Source of the DNA: Saccharomycopsis fibuligera x Saccharomycopsis cf. fibuligera
Taxonomy: Eukaryota > Ascomycota > Saccharomycetes > Ascoideales > Saccharomycopsidaceae
Direction of reading: 5' to 3'
Length of the DNA: 64,000 bases
Assembly (NCBI GenBank): GCA_001936135.1
Contig: CP012819.1
Span: forward strand, 1,583,501-1,647,500
Part shown: piece by piece, positions 1 through 9,527 of the stretch
How the letters are laid out: each line of letters starts with the position of its first letter
Numbering within the stretch: the first letter of the stretch is position 1
Program-made: the position numbers and the translations under genes
Notes under the pieces: model-generated
Database searches by the model: none
The model's input: only the letters and a program-made list of their open reading frames with translations
What the model was told of the DNA's origin: nothing

Positions 1-495
1 AGTGGTGCCGCCGGTCGATAAATCGCTGTGTCTTCTAGCGAACGACGGATAAGCGCTGCTGAAGGCGTTTGAATTGCTAGAACTGTAGCTGTTGCTGCTC
101 TGATGTAAGCTGCCGTTGGCCACACCACCGCCAACACTATTGCCCAAACAGTCAAAATTGCTGCTGCTGTTGCTGTTGTTGATTGTTGCATACAACGGGC
201 TGAATTTGCATATTGGGTTTGGATTTGTGTATGTAGTCACGATTTCTTCTGGACTGTACGGCAAATCGCCGCTGGTGTGTGTGTTACTACTGCTGCTGGC
301 AGAGAGGGAAGCGTAATTTATGTTAGAGTCGCTGTTTCTGTTGGGTTGTGTTTGCTGTTGTTGTGTCTGCTGTTGCTGCTGTTGCTGCTGCTGTTGCTGC
401 TGCTGTTGCTGCTGCTGCTCTTCTTGTAGTCTTTGAAGCTTAACCTGACGCTCCTTGAGCTTCTGAAGCCTCCAAGATACATCGCTGCTAGCCAT
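1..495 (-). CDS. PolyQ protein, 5' part only (runs off left edge)
   Basis: An ATG on the minus strand at 495 opens a frame that stays open for 165 codons to the window edge, so the gene is truncated by the window and not broken. The N-terminus reads MASSDVSWRLQKLKERQVKL, a basic, probably helical segment. A polyglutamine stretch interrupted only by a few Thr follows (codons about 27-50, CAG/CAA mixed), then a Ser/Asn-rich, probably disordered region. I do not recognise the family. The N-terminal helix followed by Q-rich and S/N-rich sequence resembles yeast regulatory or adaptor proteins, but that is only a compositional likeness. The 4.4 kb without a gene upstream suggests complex transcriptional control. 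The mixed CAG/CAA codons and open frame on both sides of the repeat support real coding. Confidence 0.7.
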   Translation of the reverse strand, partial: MASSDVSWRLQKLKERQVKLQRLQEEQQQQQQQQQQQQQQQQQTQQQQTQPNRNSDSNINYASLSASSSSNTHTSGDLPYSPEEIVTTYTNPNPICKFSPLYATINNSNSSSNFDCLGNSVGGGVANGSLHQSSNSYSSSNSNAFSSAYPSFARRHSDLSTGGTT

Positions 496-754
496 TGCTG
501 ATATGTTGAGTGTTGTTCGGCGCTTGTCTTTTTGAAGAATAGGATCCAGCCTAAGTTTCCCAAAAGACAGATAAGTGGATAAAATGATAATTGGCGAAAA
601 TGTAAACAGCAGTCCAAAGGAACAAGAAAAGAAGAATTGTGAAAGAATCGAAATAAGAGGAAAGGAGCTGGAGGAATTCACGCATATATAAATTCACCGA
701 ACGAGCGAAAGTACAGGTCATGTTCCCACACTAATGAAAGCGCCGGCCCTTGTT

Positions 755-788
<34 letters not shown>

Positions 789-1507
789 TCTGCGATGTGC
801 GCTTGGAATCGGCTCGAGTAAAACTCAAACATTTGCCTAAAACAGAATGTCAGCCCTTAGCGAGCTTAAAACTCAGCTAATACCAGTCGCACAACCGAGT
901 GCAGTCAATTAGGTTCTGGGAACAAAAGCAAAAATAAAAAAAAATAAAAAAAGAGTATGAGAGTTGCAGCTTGTTGCATGCAAGTTTCTGCGCGTTCCTG
1001 CCATTACTGAGCATTGTCTCGCAGCGCAGTGCCTGTGGCAAGAGCATCCACCAACAAGCCGATGGACAACTGTAAGTAGCCGCTGGTGGTGGTGGGCGGG
1101 AGGTGATGATGATGATGGTGATAGTGATGGCGGCGATGGCGGCGATGGCGGCGATATGCCTTAAGGCTCTCGGGGGCTCTGACGGCCGTGCCCTTTTACG
1201 GTCGCTGCCATGCCGTACCCCTTTAGCGTTCCCACCATACTTCTATTCACTGATACAGGGCATTGCAATTCGAAAAAGAAAAAACTTGTCTGGGAGAGAA
1301 CGGACCGCGGGTCCGCCCAAAACACCAATACGCAAACGCGTTTACACAGTATTTATTCATTGCCCAGCGGTTGCGATCATTCTTTCTGCTGAATGCCAGC
1401 GCACGGACTGTACTCACATTAACCCTTCCTCGCAGGGCAAGCTGCAACGCAAGGAAAACCCGGCCATTGCAGAGATTACTGTTCTCGAAAGCCAACCCAA
1501 AGATAAA

Positions 1508-1560
1508 GGACCAGGACCGGGACCAGGACCATGGCCGGGACCAGGACCGGGACCAGGGCC
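1508..1560. repeat. GGACCAGGACCG-type tandem repeat
   Basis: An imperfect repeat of 6-base units (GGACCA, GGACCG) covers about 53 bases. It produces artefactual Gly-Pro or Arg-Asp repeats in several frames and lies in the long intergenic region. Confidence 0.75.
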
Positions 1561-3112
1561 AGCCAACGTAGCTCAAACCTTTTGTCAGCAGAGGGCCATA
1601 CCAAGAGCTTTAAATTGGCATACACATATCGGCATTATTTCACCGCTCCTGGCAAACCAAAAGGTGCAATGTTACGAGATACACCTGTGTACCCAAGGTA
1701 CTCACTGATTTTGCGTCCTTGTCTCTTGATATTAATATTCCCATTTAAAATTTATGCCTCCTGCTCTGCGCTCTGCGACGCGGTGGCATGCGTCTGCCTG
1801 CAAGAAACGCAGCGCTGTAATTTGCGAACCTTAACTTGCACCTGGAGAAGGATATAAGCTTTAGCGGCGCATGTTAATGCTGCAAGCCGTATGTTTGACG
1901 TCTGATGTTCTTTTTACTGTTAGTTTGACCCTATCAGATCTATCAAGGTATCGACATAGACCTGATGGCGAAGGCATTGAAGAAAAAAAAAGGTAAAAAA
2001 AAACAAACAAAAAGAGCCGGCGCTCAGTTGCAAGGAGCGAGGCCTGGAAAAGCCAGCGCATCTGAAAAAAAAAAAAAAAAATACATAAAAACAGAGCCAA
2101 GATGTAAAAAGTTGCTGCCAGTATCAATTCCCTCCCCAAACATGTTGCTATAAAACAGCCAACCCGGTGCAACATTTGCACCAGCTGAAAGAGCGTTCTC
2201 TTTTTCCCGAGGAAGACACTGTTTCTGCGCACTGAGCAGCAGGGCTGTCTTACTTTCCTAACAAGGGCATAACTTTTAGAATCCGCTAGCCAACCTGCAA
2301 TAAAGTCGAAAGAAGCGCAGACACTTTTTGAAAATTAGCAGCCGCTCGGAAAATTTAGCACAAAAGCCAAAACATTCTAGGCCGCCATCCTTTTTCCTCT
2401 TCCGGTAAAGAAGCCCATTTTCCCAAGACACAATGTTGCAATTACTGGGGCTCTAAGTGACGGCTTGCTACGCCTTTTGCTCCCCCCGAGAAAAGAAAAG
2501 AACAAACATTCGGCGCTTTTAGCTCAGATGCCTTTTTGGTGCGGCTTCGAAGAGACCTCTTCAGCCAAAAACTCACGTTCTCGATTACTTTCTATTGCAC
2601 GTCTGCGGAGCACAGGAGGACAGGTGTCCGGGTATCCCTGCAGAGGATCTCGAACTGGGCAATTTTTGCTAATTAGCCGGCAAGGGAATCTGCGCCAAAG
2701 CTCAACGTACAGAAACATTTAAAGAACAAAAGAAAGAAGAAATCCAGACCGCCGGTTTGAGCACAACACCATCATTGTGTATTACGGGGACGTACATTTA
2801 TGGCATATTCAAGTTTTTTTGCACTTTAATTTGCGCAACTGAAATAGATTGACATTTTAGCTTTTTTCTGCTTTCGCATCGTTGCAGCTCAGCCCGGTGC
2901 TAGCTACCTGTTGAGATACTACCGGAAACCCCGACTTGTTTTTGATCAATGGGCCATTGTGCTTGTTGTCTTCTCGTCGAGAATTGTGCAATGCCTCTTA
3001 CCAATATTCGCAACCTTGATGAAGCCACCTACGTCTGCGGGCACCCAGCTCAAATTAAGAACAAAGTCAATCAGGGCGATCAGCTAATTTGAGATGTTGG
3101 TTGCTGAGTTTG

Positions 3113-3170
3113 CAGGTTTGTTCGTTAGTCCGTCCGTTCGTTCTTTCGTTCGTTCTTTCGTTCGTTCGCT
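3113..3170. repeat. TTCG/TTTC tetranucleotide repeat
   Basis: An imperfect microsatellite of GTTC/TTCG units (CGTTCGTTCTTTCGTTCG pattern) in the intergenic region. It gives a spurious Thr-Asn-Glu-Arg repeat frame on the minus strand. Confidence 0.75.
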
Positions 3171-4188
3171 GGCTTAGATTTGCCAATTGGTAAATTGGTG
3201 CATCGATTGGGGCTAAAGCTGGGCAACAATGGGCCCCTTTGCATTTCATGGCTCAGCTCGGGAATAAGAAACCAAGCTGGTGTTTCACGGATCTGATGAG
3301 CACATGGAGATGAAATAGCTCAAGATGGAGAAGTGGGTTGTAAGCAACTTGCGTCGTTCAGGTTTTTCGACGAGCCCTGCTCTGCCGGCTGTCTATCTGG
3401 CATGATACAGAATTTAACCAGCTTTGCAACCCAAAATACTACTGCTGAGGTGTACCCTCATAGAACTCAGAAATGAGCCAAATTGGCGATTTCGAGATTG
3501 TATGATGCGTATTTGACAGGTGCGCTAGCGTGCAGAACTCCGCTTGGCGCCGCGGAGTCTTGAGCCGTTCGTCATCTATTGAATTTCAGAAATTGCTGAT
3601 TTCCAATTGGGTTCGTTTTCTCAATCGAACACTTGTGCTGCTGCCTGAAAATTAGCAAAAATAAGGTTACAATCTTCGTACTTGTTGCACTCGGAGTCTC
3701 AATAGTTTGTTAGTGTAGCCAGCACATTGAATGAACGCATATCGTAACTTTGGTGACGACAGTGCGTTCTGTTTCAGGCCCTGGTCGAAATCCACGCTGC
3801 CACATACATGCTGTAACGCCGCAAGTTGCTAGTTGCTAGTTGCAAGTTGCAGGTGTTTCGTAGTGCCAATTTGCTACTCTGCTTGTAACTTGAAAATGTT
3901 TCAAGTATATATATGTACAAAAAAGCAAAATAGACAATTGCGTGCGAATACTCGGCGTAAAATAATTGTGAGGTAGTTTGTTTTTCGTGAGAAAAGAGAC
4001 TTTTTCGTAGTTGCGGAGTAAATCAAAGAAGTTTTATTTGCTCGCAGGAAAACTCAAACTTCAATTTTGGAATAAAACTTGACTGAATAAAGCCAAGTAG
4101 GTATTTTACTTTCTTGGTTTGGCCAGGCTTGGCAGGGCATCAAAATAGCAGACCGCAGGTGCCAAAAACTCGGCCGTCGCAATTGCCT

Positions 4189-4189
<1 letters not shown>

Positions 4190-4232
<43 letters not shown>
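4190..4232. repeat. Poly-T tract of 43 bases
   Basis: An uninterrupted run of 43 T on the plus strand. It is the longest of several long homopolymers in the window, all of them intergenic. Confidence 0.9.
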
Positions 4233-4233
<1 letters not shown>

Positions 4234-4915
4234 ACGGTAGCAGTTCCATTCTTGGAAAAACCAAACTTTTGCCGTATGCAAAGACATATAGACACCTTAG
4301 ACCCATTACATAGCATCAATGTCCGCCGGAGCTAGTTACCAGATTCAGGTGAAGGACAGTGCCATAAACAAACTATCTACGACAGGTGAGTAACGTTAGT
4401 AGTCTTATCTGACAGAAGCGTTTTCGGGTTCTGCACCGCTCTCAATTCCCAATCCCAATCGTAAATGTTTTTACATTTTGGGCATCCGAAGGCGATCAGT
4501 GTGTAAGACGCGGTGTTGGCATACACCGGTGGCACGCCGTGCCAATCAGCTTGCTAGTGCAGGACAAACATCTAGACAAGTAAGCGGGCCTGTTAGACAG
4601 ATTTTTGATTTACAAGAGTCGAAATAAAGAAGCCAATGTCAACTAGGCCAATCTCTAAAAATTTCACGGGCTTGGACTGCTTTGTATATCCTAAATTGGT
4701 CTTGCGCGACTGGACGCCGGCTAAAATCAAAGGTCAAAGCTTAATGGCAGCAACAATCTTGCTGTGGATTTTGGTTGAAAAATTCCCCCATAAGGAGTAC
4801 TCCGCGGCTCAACTATGGTCCTAGCTTTACTTACATAACCATTTTCACAAGTCAAAAGCATACATTAGGTAAGTAAAATCTTTAGCAGACAACGCTACTA
4901 GCAGCCTAAAAACAA

Positions 4916-5785
4916 CTAAGTAAATTTATCAGTTGAGTAGGAAACCTCCTTCCATTTGTTGAGTCTCTCAGAGTGATATTTGGCCGAACTTTCAACAACA
5001 TCCACAGCATCTTTACCGAAGGTGATAATTTCAGGAACCTCCTTATCAAACGGTGACTCTTGGTGGGCTAATTTAACCAAGTTTTGGCCAAGCTCAACTG
5101 GGTCTCCTGGCTGCTTATCATAGTAGCTGAGAAAAACGTCTTTGAGAGCTCTTCTATCTTTTTCATAATCAGCAACCTTGGCCGGGAACACCTCAGTATC
5201 TTCATCCGTTTTCAAGCCGCTTAGAAGTCCATCCATGAATCCGGTTTTGAAAGCACCTGCCTCAACTAAGACAGAACGAATTCCAAACTCTTTCACCTCT
5301 TTGTCTAAAGTAGCACTTATAATTTGGAGAGCGGCTTTTGAAGAGCAATATAAAGAATACAATGGAATGTATTCGTAGGCACATCTACTTCCGATAGTGA
5401 TAAAAAGACCAGATTTTTTGCTTCTAAAATGTGGCAAAAAAGCAGTGATAACTTTAACAGGACCAAAAACATTGGTATTGAACTGTTTTTGTAAAAGGTC
5501 GGCGCCGGCCTCTTCAAGACTTCCCAATTGACCAAACCCAGCGTTGTTAACAACAATATCAATAGGACCGTTAGTTTTGATGATCTCCTCAACTGAGTCT
5601 GCCACAGCTTTGCTTGTGTCATTGACGTTGAAAGTAACCGTGAGCGCCCCTTTTTCTTTGAGCGATGAAAGTTTTGTAGCATCTCTGCTGGCAGCAATGA
5701 CCTTGTCGCCCTTGGCGAGCGCAGCTTCGACAATAGCAGCACCAATACCTGAAGAGGCACCGGTGACGAACCAAGTAGTAGGCAT
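4916..5785 (-). CDS. Short-chain dehydrogenase/reductase (classical SDR)
   Basis: A 289-residue NAD(P)-dependent oxidoreductase of the classical SDR family, which has a Rossmann fold and is usually about 250-290 residues. The cofactor motif TGASSGIG is at residues 8-15 and NNAG at 80-83. The catalytic set is Ser133 (in ITIGS), Tyr146 and Lys150 (YCSSK). There is no signal peptide or membrane segment, so a cytosolic location is likely. The substrate cannot be read from sequence; yeast members of this subgroup include NADPH-dependent aldehyde/ketone reductases. The start is the first ATG, immediately before the beta-1 strand of the fold. TATA-like elements lie about 95-110 bp upstream. A degenerate tandem copy lies about 550 bp upstream on the same strand, so the locus was once a duplicated pair. 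Confidence 0.93.
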   Translation of the reverse strand: MPTTWFVTGASSGIGAAIVEAALAKGDKVIAASRDATKLSSLKEKGALTVTFNVNDTSKAVADSVEEIIKTNGPIDIVVNNAGFGQLGSLEEAGADLLQKQFNTNVFGPVKVITAFLPHFRSKKSGLFITIGSRCAYEYIPLYSLYCSSKAALQIISATLDKEVKEFGIRSVLVEAGAFKTGFMDGLLSGLKTDEDTEVFPAKVADYEKDRRALKDVFLSYYDKQPGDPVELGQNLVKLAHQESPFDKEVPEIITFGKDAVDVVESSAKYHSERLNKWKEVSYSTDKFT

Positions 5786-5877
5786 TGTTGAAAAGTTATG
5801 GATGGTAAATGGCTAACAAGTAAATAAAAATTTCACTGTTGTTAGAGTTTCTTTCTCAAAGTTCAGTTTAAACGCTG

Positions 5878-5900
5878 CATTTATACCCCGGATTATATAC
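5878..5900 (-). promoter_or_regulatory. TATA-like elements of the SDR gene
   Basis: On the minus strand TATAAAT and TATATAAT occur in this short segment, about 95-115 bp before the ATG. That is a usual TATA position in yeast. Other upstream sites could not be assigned. Confidence 0.5.
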
Positions 5901-6339
5901 AACCATTTACACATCGTCCTCGGAGATAGCAATCGTATTTCCGGATACGACGAGCGCTCGGGGCAGTCTGTCGCCTGAATTACTAATGCCGCCGCCAATA
6001 AAAGAAAAAATTAATAACACCAGTTAGGTTTAGCCTTGAGTTTTCTCCGAACTGTTGAAGTCAGATTACATTTAGGGTCCTGGTGTGCTGTGTTACATAA
6101 TCTCCAAGCTTGCAAAAGAAATAAAGCTCACATATTGCAATGTTGCACACAACACTGAACCGCGGACGATGGGGTTTTCGTTTACCCTCAAAGGTGGATA
6201 AAATATTTCAGAAATCGATCACGTAGTGGATTCTTTGGTCATAACTTCAATTATATACGTTCAGTTGGCATGGCCCAACTGTCAACTATCTAAGATGGTG
6301 AGAATCAGAGCTCTATATTTTCAAGTAATATTTCCTACA

Positions 6340-7062
6340 TCAATATTCTATGCTTTCCAAATGATAATTCGCCGCTTCACTGTCGGCATTAACCAAGTCT
6401 TCACAAAAAGTTTTTCTGGCACTTCATTAGCAAAATCCTCCTCCTTATGTGTTAGGCTACTCACATGTTCGGTGAGGACTCGTGTATCACCAGGCGGCTG
6501 CTTGGCATAGTAGCTTGTGTACCCTCTCTTGAGTGTGTTTCTTGTTTTATCATAATTGGAGATCTTAGCAGGAAATTCACTTCCCAAAGAGTTGGGCCTC
6601 ATCCAAACAGGCTCTCTTAAAGCACTTTGCTCCACAAATACTGAACGGATACCGAATCCCTAAACTTCTTTATCCAAAGTAGTGCTAATACTTCGAAGTG
6701 CTGCTTTGGAATATACTTATATTCCAATTTGGCACCGATGTTGATGAATACTCAAGCATTTTCGGCACTGAAATGTGGAAAGAATGCATTAATTACTTTC
6801 ACTGGGCCAAAAATATTTGTTGTGAATCGCATTTCGAAAAGGTTTATGCCGCTTTCTTCAAGACCGCCAACTTGGCCATAAATAGCATTATTGACAGCAA
6901 TACCAACAGGGCCATGAGTTTTGATGATTTCTTGTACTGAGCTACGAATGATCTCACATTCACTGTTGATATTAAAGCTTACTGGGACTGCCCCTTTTTC
7001 TTTAACCAAAAACAGGGCGTTTCGGACACTCTCGCGACTATATATATTGTGACCTTGACCGC
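6340..7062 (-). pseudogene. Degenerate second copy of the SDR gene
   Basis: The minus strand retains co-linear similarity to nearly the whole neighbouring SDR, from the KVIAASRDA segment to the C-terminal YHSERL segment, but in several frames. Clear matches include SVQEIIKTHGPVGIAVNNA (intact copy SVEEIIKTNGPIDIVVNNA) and NIFGPVKVINAFFPHF (NVFGPVKVITAFLPHF). Lesions seen are a frameshift near 7009, an in-frame TGA about 6750, a deletion of about 20 bases that removes the catalytic Tyr and shifts the frame, a TAG in the KEV-GFGIRS segment near 6662, and another frameshift near the C-terminus before a TGA at 6340-6342. The Rossmann glycine motif is not recognisable. It is a dead tandem paralogue and cannot encode an active enzyme. 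Confidence 0.88.
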
Positions 7063-7871
7063 CTTGAATTGATAACGGAGATATTCCGTTCAGCGGGATA
7101 CCAGCGAATACTCATAGAGTATTTTGTAAACCGTTGGAAGCAGCTAGGTCTGTGCTAGAACTTTGTCTGCTTCACTTAGACAGCAGACGTATTAATGAAT
7201 GCTGCCCTTAACCGCAGCATAGGCCGGCCCCAAGGAAATAAAGCTTAATGCTCTTCAGTAGTTTGTGTACCAAAGATTCTGATTTTCCTATTTTGCCAGC
7301 CAACTGGTCACGGTTAGTTGGACAATATATGTCGCAGATTATCAGACTGGCTTTCTAAACTAATTAGCGCTGGGAGTCTTATTGCTGCAGCGGAATATTC
7401 TTCATTATTGTTGACAGACTTGAACGTCCTTTGTTTGTGCTGCAATCTCGGAAAAACTTGCTGGGGGGCAGTGAAGATATCCGTATATATGACACGGAAA
7501 AACCGCAACAATAAGTTAAGCATGCTTATTAATTAGTCCACATCAATTGCCACCAAGCAGCGGATCCAAAATGTTCAAGAATTGATCAGGCTACATGTTT
7601 ATGGAGAAAATTAAGAAGAAATATCGTGTATATCATAACTCGTTAAGTCGAAGAGGGAAAGAAAAAAGTAAATCATAAAAAGACAGTTGCAGTGGGCTAT
7701 AAACCGTTTATCATGATGGCAATCAAGTAATGAAGATCAAAAGCATATAAAGCAGCGAACAAAAACACAGGAAACAAGAAACAAAAAGTTAAATCAGAGA
7801 AAAACAACTTTAAAAGTAAAAAAAAAAGAAAAAGGAAAGTTTATGTCATGAGAGATTTTCGGATTGCAATA
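7063..7871. other. Intergenic region, nothing recognised
   Basis: It lies between the SDR pseudogene and the 3' end of the transporter gene. The right end is A-rich on the plus strand, i.e. T-rich downstream of the transporter stop, consistent with 3' processing signals. Short open frames near 7314-7536 are not supported by any domain. Confidence 0.5.
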
Positions 7872-9527
7872 TTATGATCTTCCCCAGAAGTTTTTCATAT
7901 TTTTGATATTTTCAGAAGCAATGGCCCAAGTTGGCTTAGAGAAGATATCATCAATTTCTTCCAAAGTCTTGTTTTTGGTTTCTGGCATGAACAAGATTTG
8001 GTAAATGACACCCAAAAAGGCAATACCACCGTAGAAGCCAAGAGTAAGACCAGTATAAGTCATTGCCTGTTGCATCTTTGTAAAGTTGTAAGTAACAGTG
8101 AAGGACCACAAGTAAAGCAAAGTACTGCAAATGGTCATCCCCACCGATCTAGTTCTCAAGTTGAAAGATTCAGATGGAATAACCCAAGTCAAAGTAGCAT
8201 ATGCACCGAAGAACACAAAATATAAGATGATACCGGAAAGATAAACACCTTCAGCTGCGGACTTGTGGGTCACTGGGTCAATCAAGTAGCCAACACCAAC
8301 AAGAATCAAACCAACAAAGAAACCAAAAATGTTCATACCCCAAGTTCTTCTACCGAAACGGTCCATCCATAAGATGGCCGGGATAGTACCGATCAAAAGA
8401 GATCCACCGCCAACTAAGGACATGAAAACGGAGTTTTTAGTATCGAAACCAATCTTGGCCATCAAAGTGGACATGTAGTACATGACTGCATTGACACCGG
8501 TTAATTGGCCCAAGGTGATCATGATAAGAGAGTAAACCAAAGCACGACGATTTCTTGCGATTCTGAACAAGTCAAGCCATAGCTCTCTTCTGCTTTCCTG
8601 TCTGGCCAACTCATCTTCTTGGAGTGCGGCCTGTTTCATTTCCAAAAATTCGACTTTGTTCTCGGTGACGTTAATGTCTCTCAATCTTTTCCACACGTTG
8701 AAGGCTTCGCCGTATCTGCCTTGGTGCACAAGGAAACGAGGAGACTCTGGCAAGAAGAACATACCAACGAAAAGAATAGTAGAAAAGACTAAAGAAGAGC
8801 CGACCATATAACGCCAGCCACCTTTGACCTCATAAAAGATAGCGGCAACAGCATAACCAAGGACTTCACCAAGAGCAATGTTGAATTGATACAAAGAGAC
8901 AATGTTACCTCTGACCGCAGCGGGCACAGACTCGGCAATATAAACGTTAACACAGCCGCCTTCGATGCCAACACCAACCCCCAAGATGAATCTGCCAGCA
9001 TACATAAGGTGATGGTTACGGGCACCAGCACAAAGCCCGGCTCCCAAGGTGTACCAAATACAAGAAATAATGATGGAGAATTTTCTACCAAAAATTTCGT
9101 TGAGCGGAGTCATGATGATGGATCCGGCCATAGCGCCCAAAGGCATCAATGAGGAGACTAAAGAGTCCTCGTGGGCGTTAAGCTTTAGAGCCGGCTTCAT
9201 GCCAATAGAGGCGCCAGAAATGATGGACTGATCCAAACCAGAAAGAATACCAGCAGCAGCAGCGAAGGCGCCAAGAAGGTACACCATATGGTTTTTGTTC
9301 TTAAAATCAAGCTCGTACTCGAGAGATGTTAGTTTCTGGAACCAGCTTCTGTTTTGCTTGGCGGAGGCTGCCAAGTTTTCTAGTTCAGAAAACTCTTTCT
9401 CGTAGTCGAAATGCTTGTCCAAGTTGTGAAGGTCAAGTTTATCGTGCTGGTCGTACTTGACGTCGGCTTTTTCCTTGTTGCTGCCAGCAGAGCTGGAGGT
9501 GTTGATGGCACTTGCTTCAATATCCAT
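7872..9527 (-). CDS. MFS sugar/polyol-type proton symporter
   Basis: A 551-residue major facilitator of the sugar-porter family. The N-terminal cytosolic tail is about 80 residues, acidic and charged, followed by 12 predicted membrane segments. Family signatures are GRK at 147-149, GRFILGVGVG at 178-187, PESPRFL at 260-266, QLTGVNAVMYY at 341-351, DRFGRR at 389-394 and PETKNKTLEEI at 515-525. The first membrane segment carries GLDQSIISGAS, typical of a fungal subgroup annotated variously as hexose, quinate or inositol/polyol transporters, so the substrate is open. The length is normal and the protein looks intact. It should act at the plasma membrane. A TATAAA lies about 143 bp upstream, and the 2.4-kb GC-rich intergenic region above it suggests nutrient-dependent control, which is an inference. 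The start is the only ATG before the charged tail. Confidence 0.92.
   Translation of the reverse strand: MDIEASAINTSSSAGSNKEKADVKYDQHDKLDLHNLDKHFDYEKEFSELENLAASAKQNRSWFQKLTSLEYELDFKNKNHMVYLLGAFAAAAGILSGLDQSIISGASIGMKPALKLNAHEDSLVSSLMPLGAMAGSIIMTPLNEIFGRKFSIIISCIWYTLGAGLCAGARNHHLMYAGRFILGVGVGIEGGCVNVYIAESVPAAVRGNIVSLYQFNIALGEVLGYAVAAIFYEVKGGWRYMVGSSLVFSTILFVGMFFLPESPRFLVHQGRYGEAFNVWKRLRDINVTENKVEFLEMKQAALQEDELARQESRRELWLDLFRIARNRRALVYSLIMITLGQLTGVNAVMYYMSTLMAKIGFDTKNSVFMSLVGGGSLLIGTIPAILWMDRFGRRTWGMNIFGFFVGLILVGVGYLIDPVTHKSAAEGVYLSGIILYFVFFGAYATLTWVIPSESFNLRTRSVGMTICSTLLYLWSFTVTYNFTKMQQAMTYTGLTLGFYGGIAFLGVIYQILFMPETKNKTLEEIDDIFSKPTWAIASENIKNMKNFWGRS

Larger units (their letters stand above)
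496..4915. other. 4.4-kb intergenic region without a convincing gene
   Basis: Open frames here are short, low-complexity, or built on simple repeats (GPGPG, MAAMAA, poly-K) and have no recognisable domain. It holds two long poly-T tracts (756-785 and 4190-4232), a GGACCAGGACCG-type repeat near 1508-1560 and TTCG-type tetranucleotide repeats near 3113-3165. It is the upstream region of the polyQ gene on the left and the downstream side of the SDR gene on the right. I see no tRNA or other structured RNA. Confidence 0.6.

Noticed and set aside
1103-1708. 201-codon plus-strand frame with poly-Met, Met-Ala-Ala and Gly-Pro repeats
   Set aside because: It is built on simple sequence repeats (ATG, GGCGAT, GGACCA). 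No domain is seen and overlapping frames on both strands look equally good.
1861-2232. 123-codon minus-strand frame with Phe-rich hydrophobic stretches
   Set aside because: The hydrophobic parts come from A-runs on the plus strand (AAAAAAA read as Phe). There is no membrane-protein pattern beyond that and no family likeness.
5178-5816. Plus-strand frames opposite the SDR gene
   Set aside because: Shadows of the conserved minus-strand coding sequence, without their own domain or codon bias.
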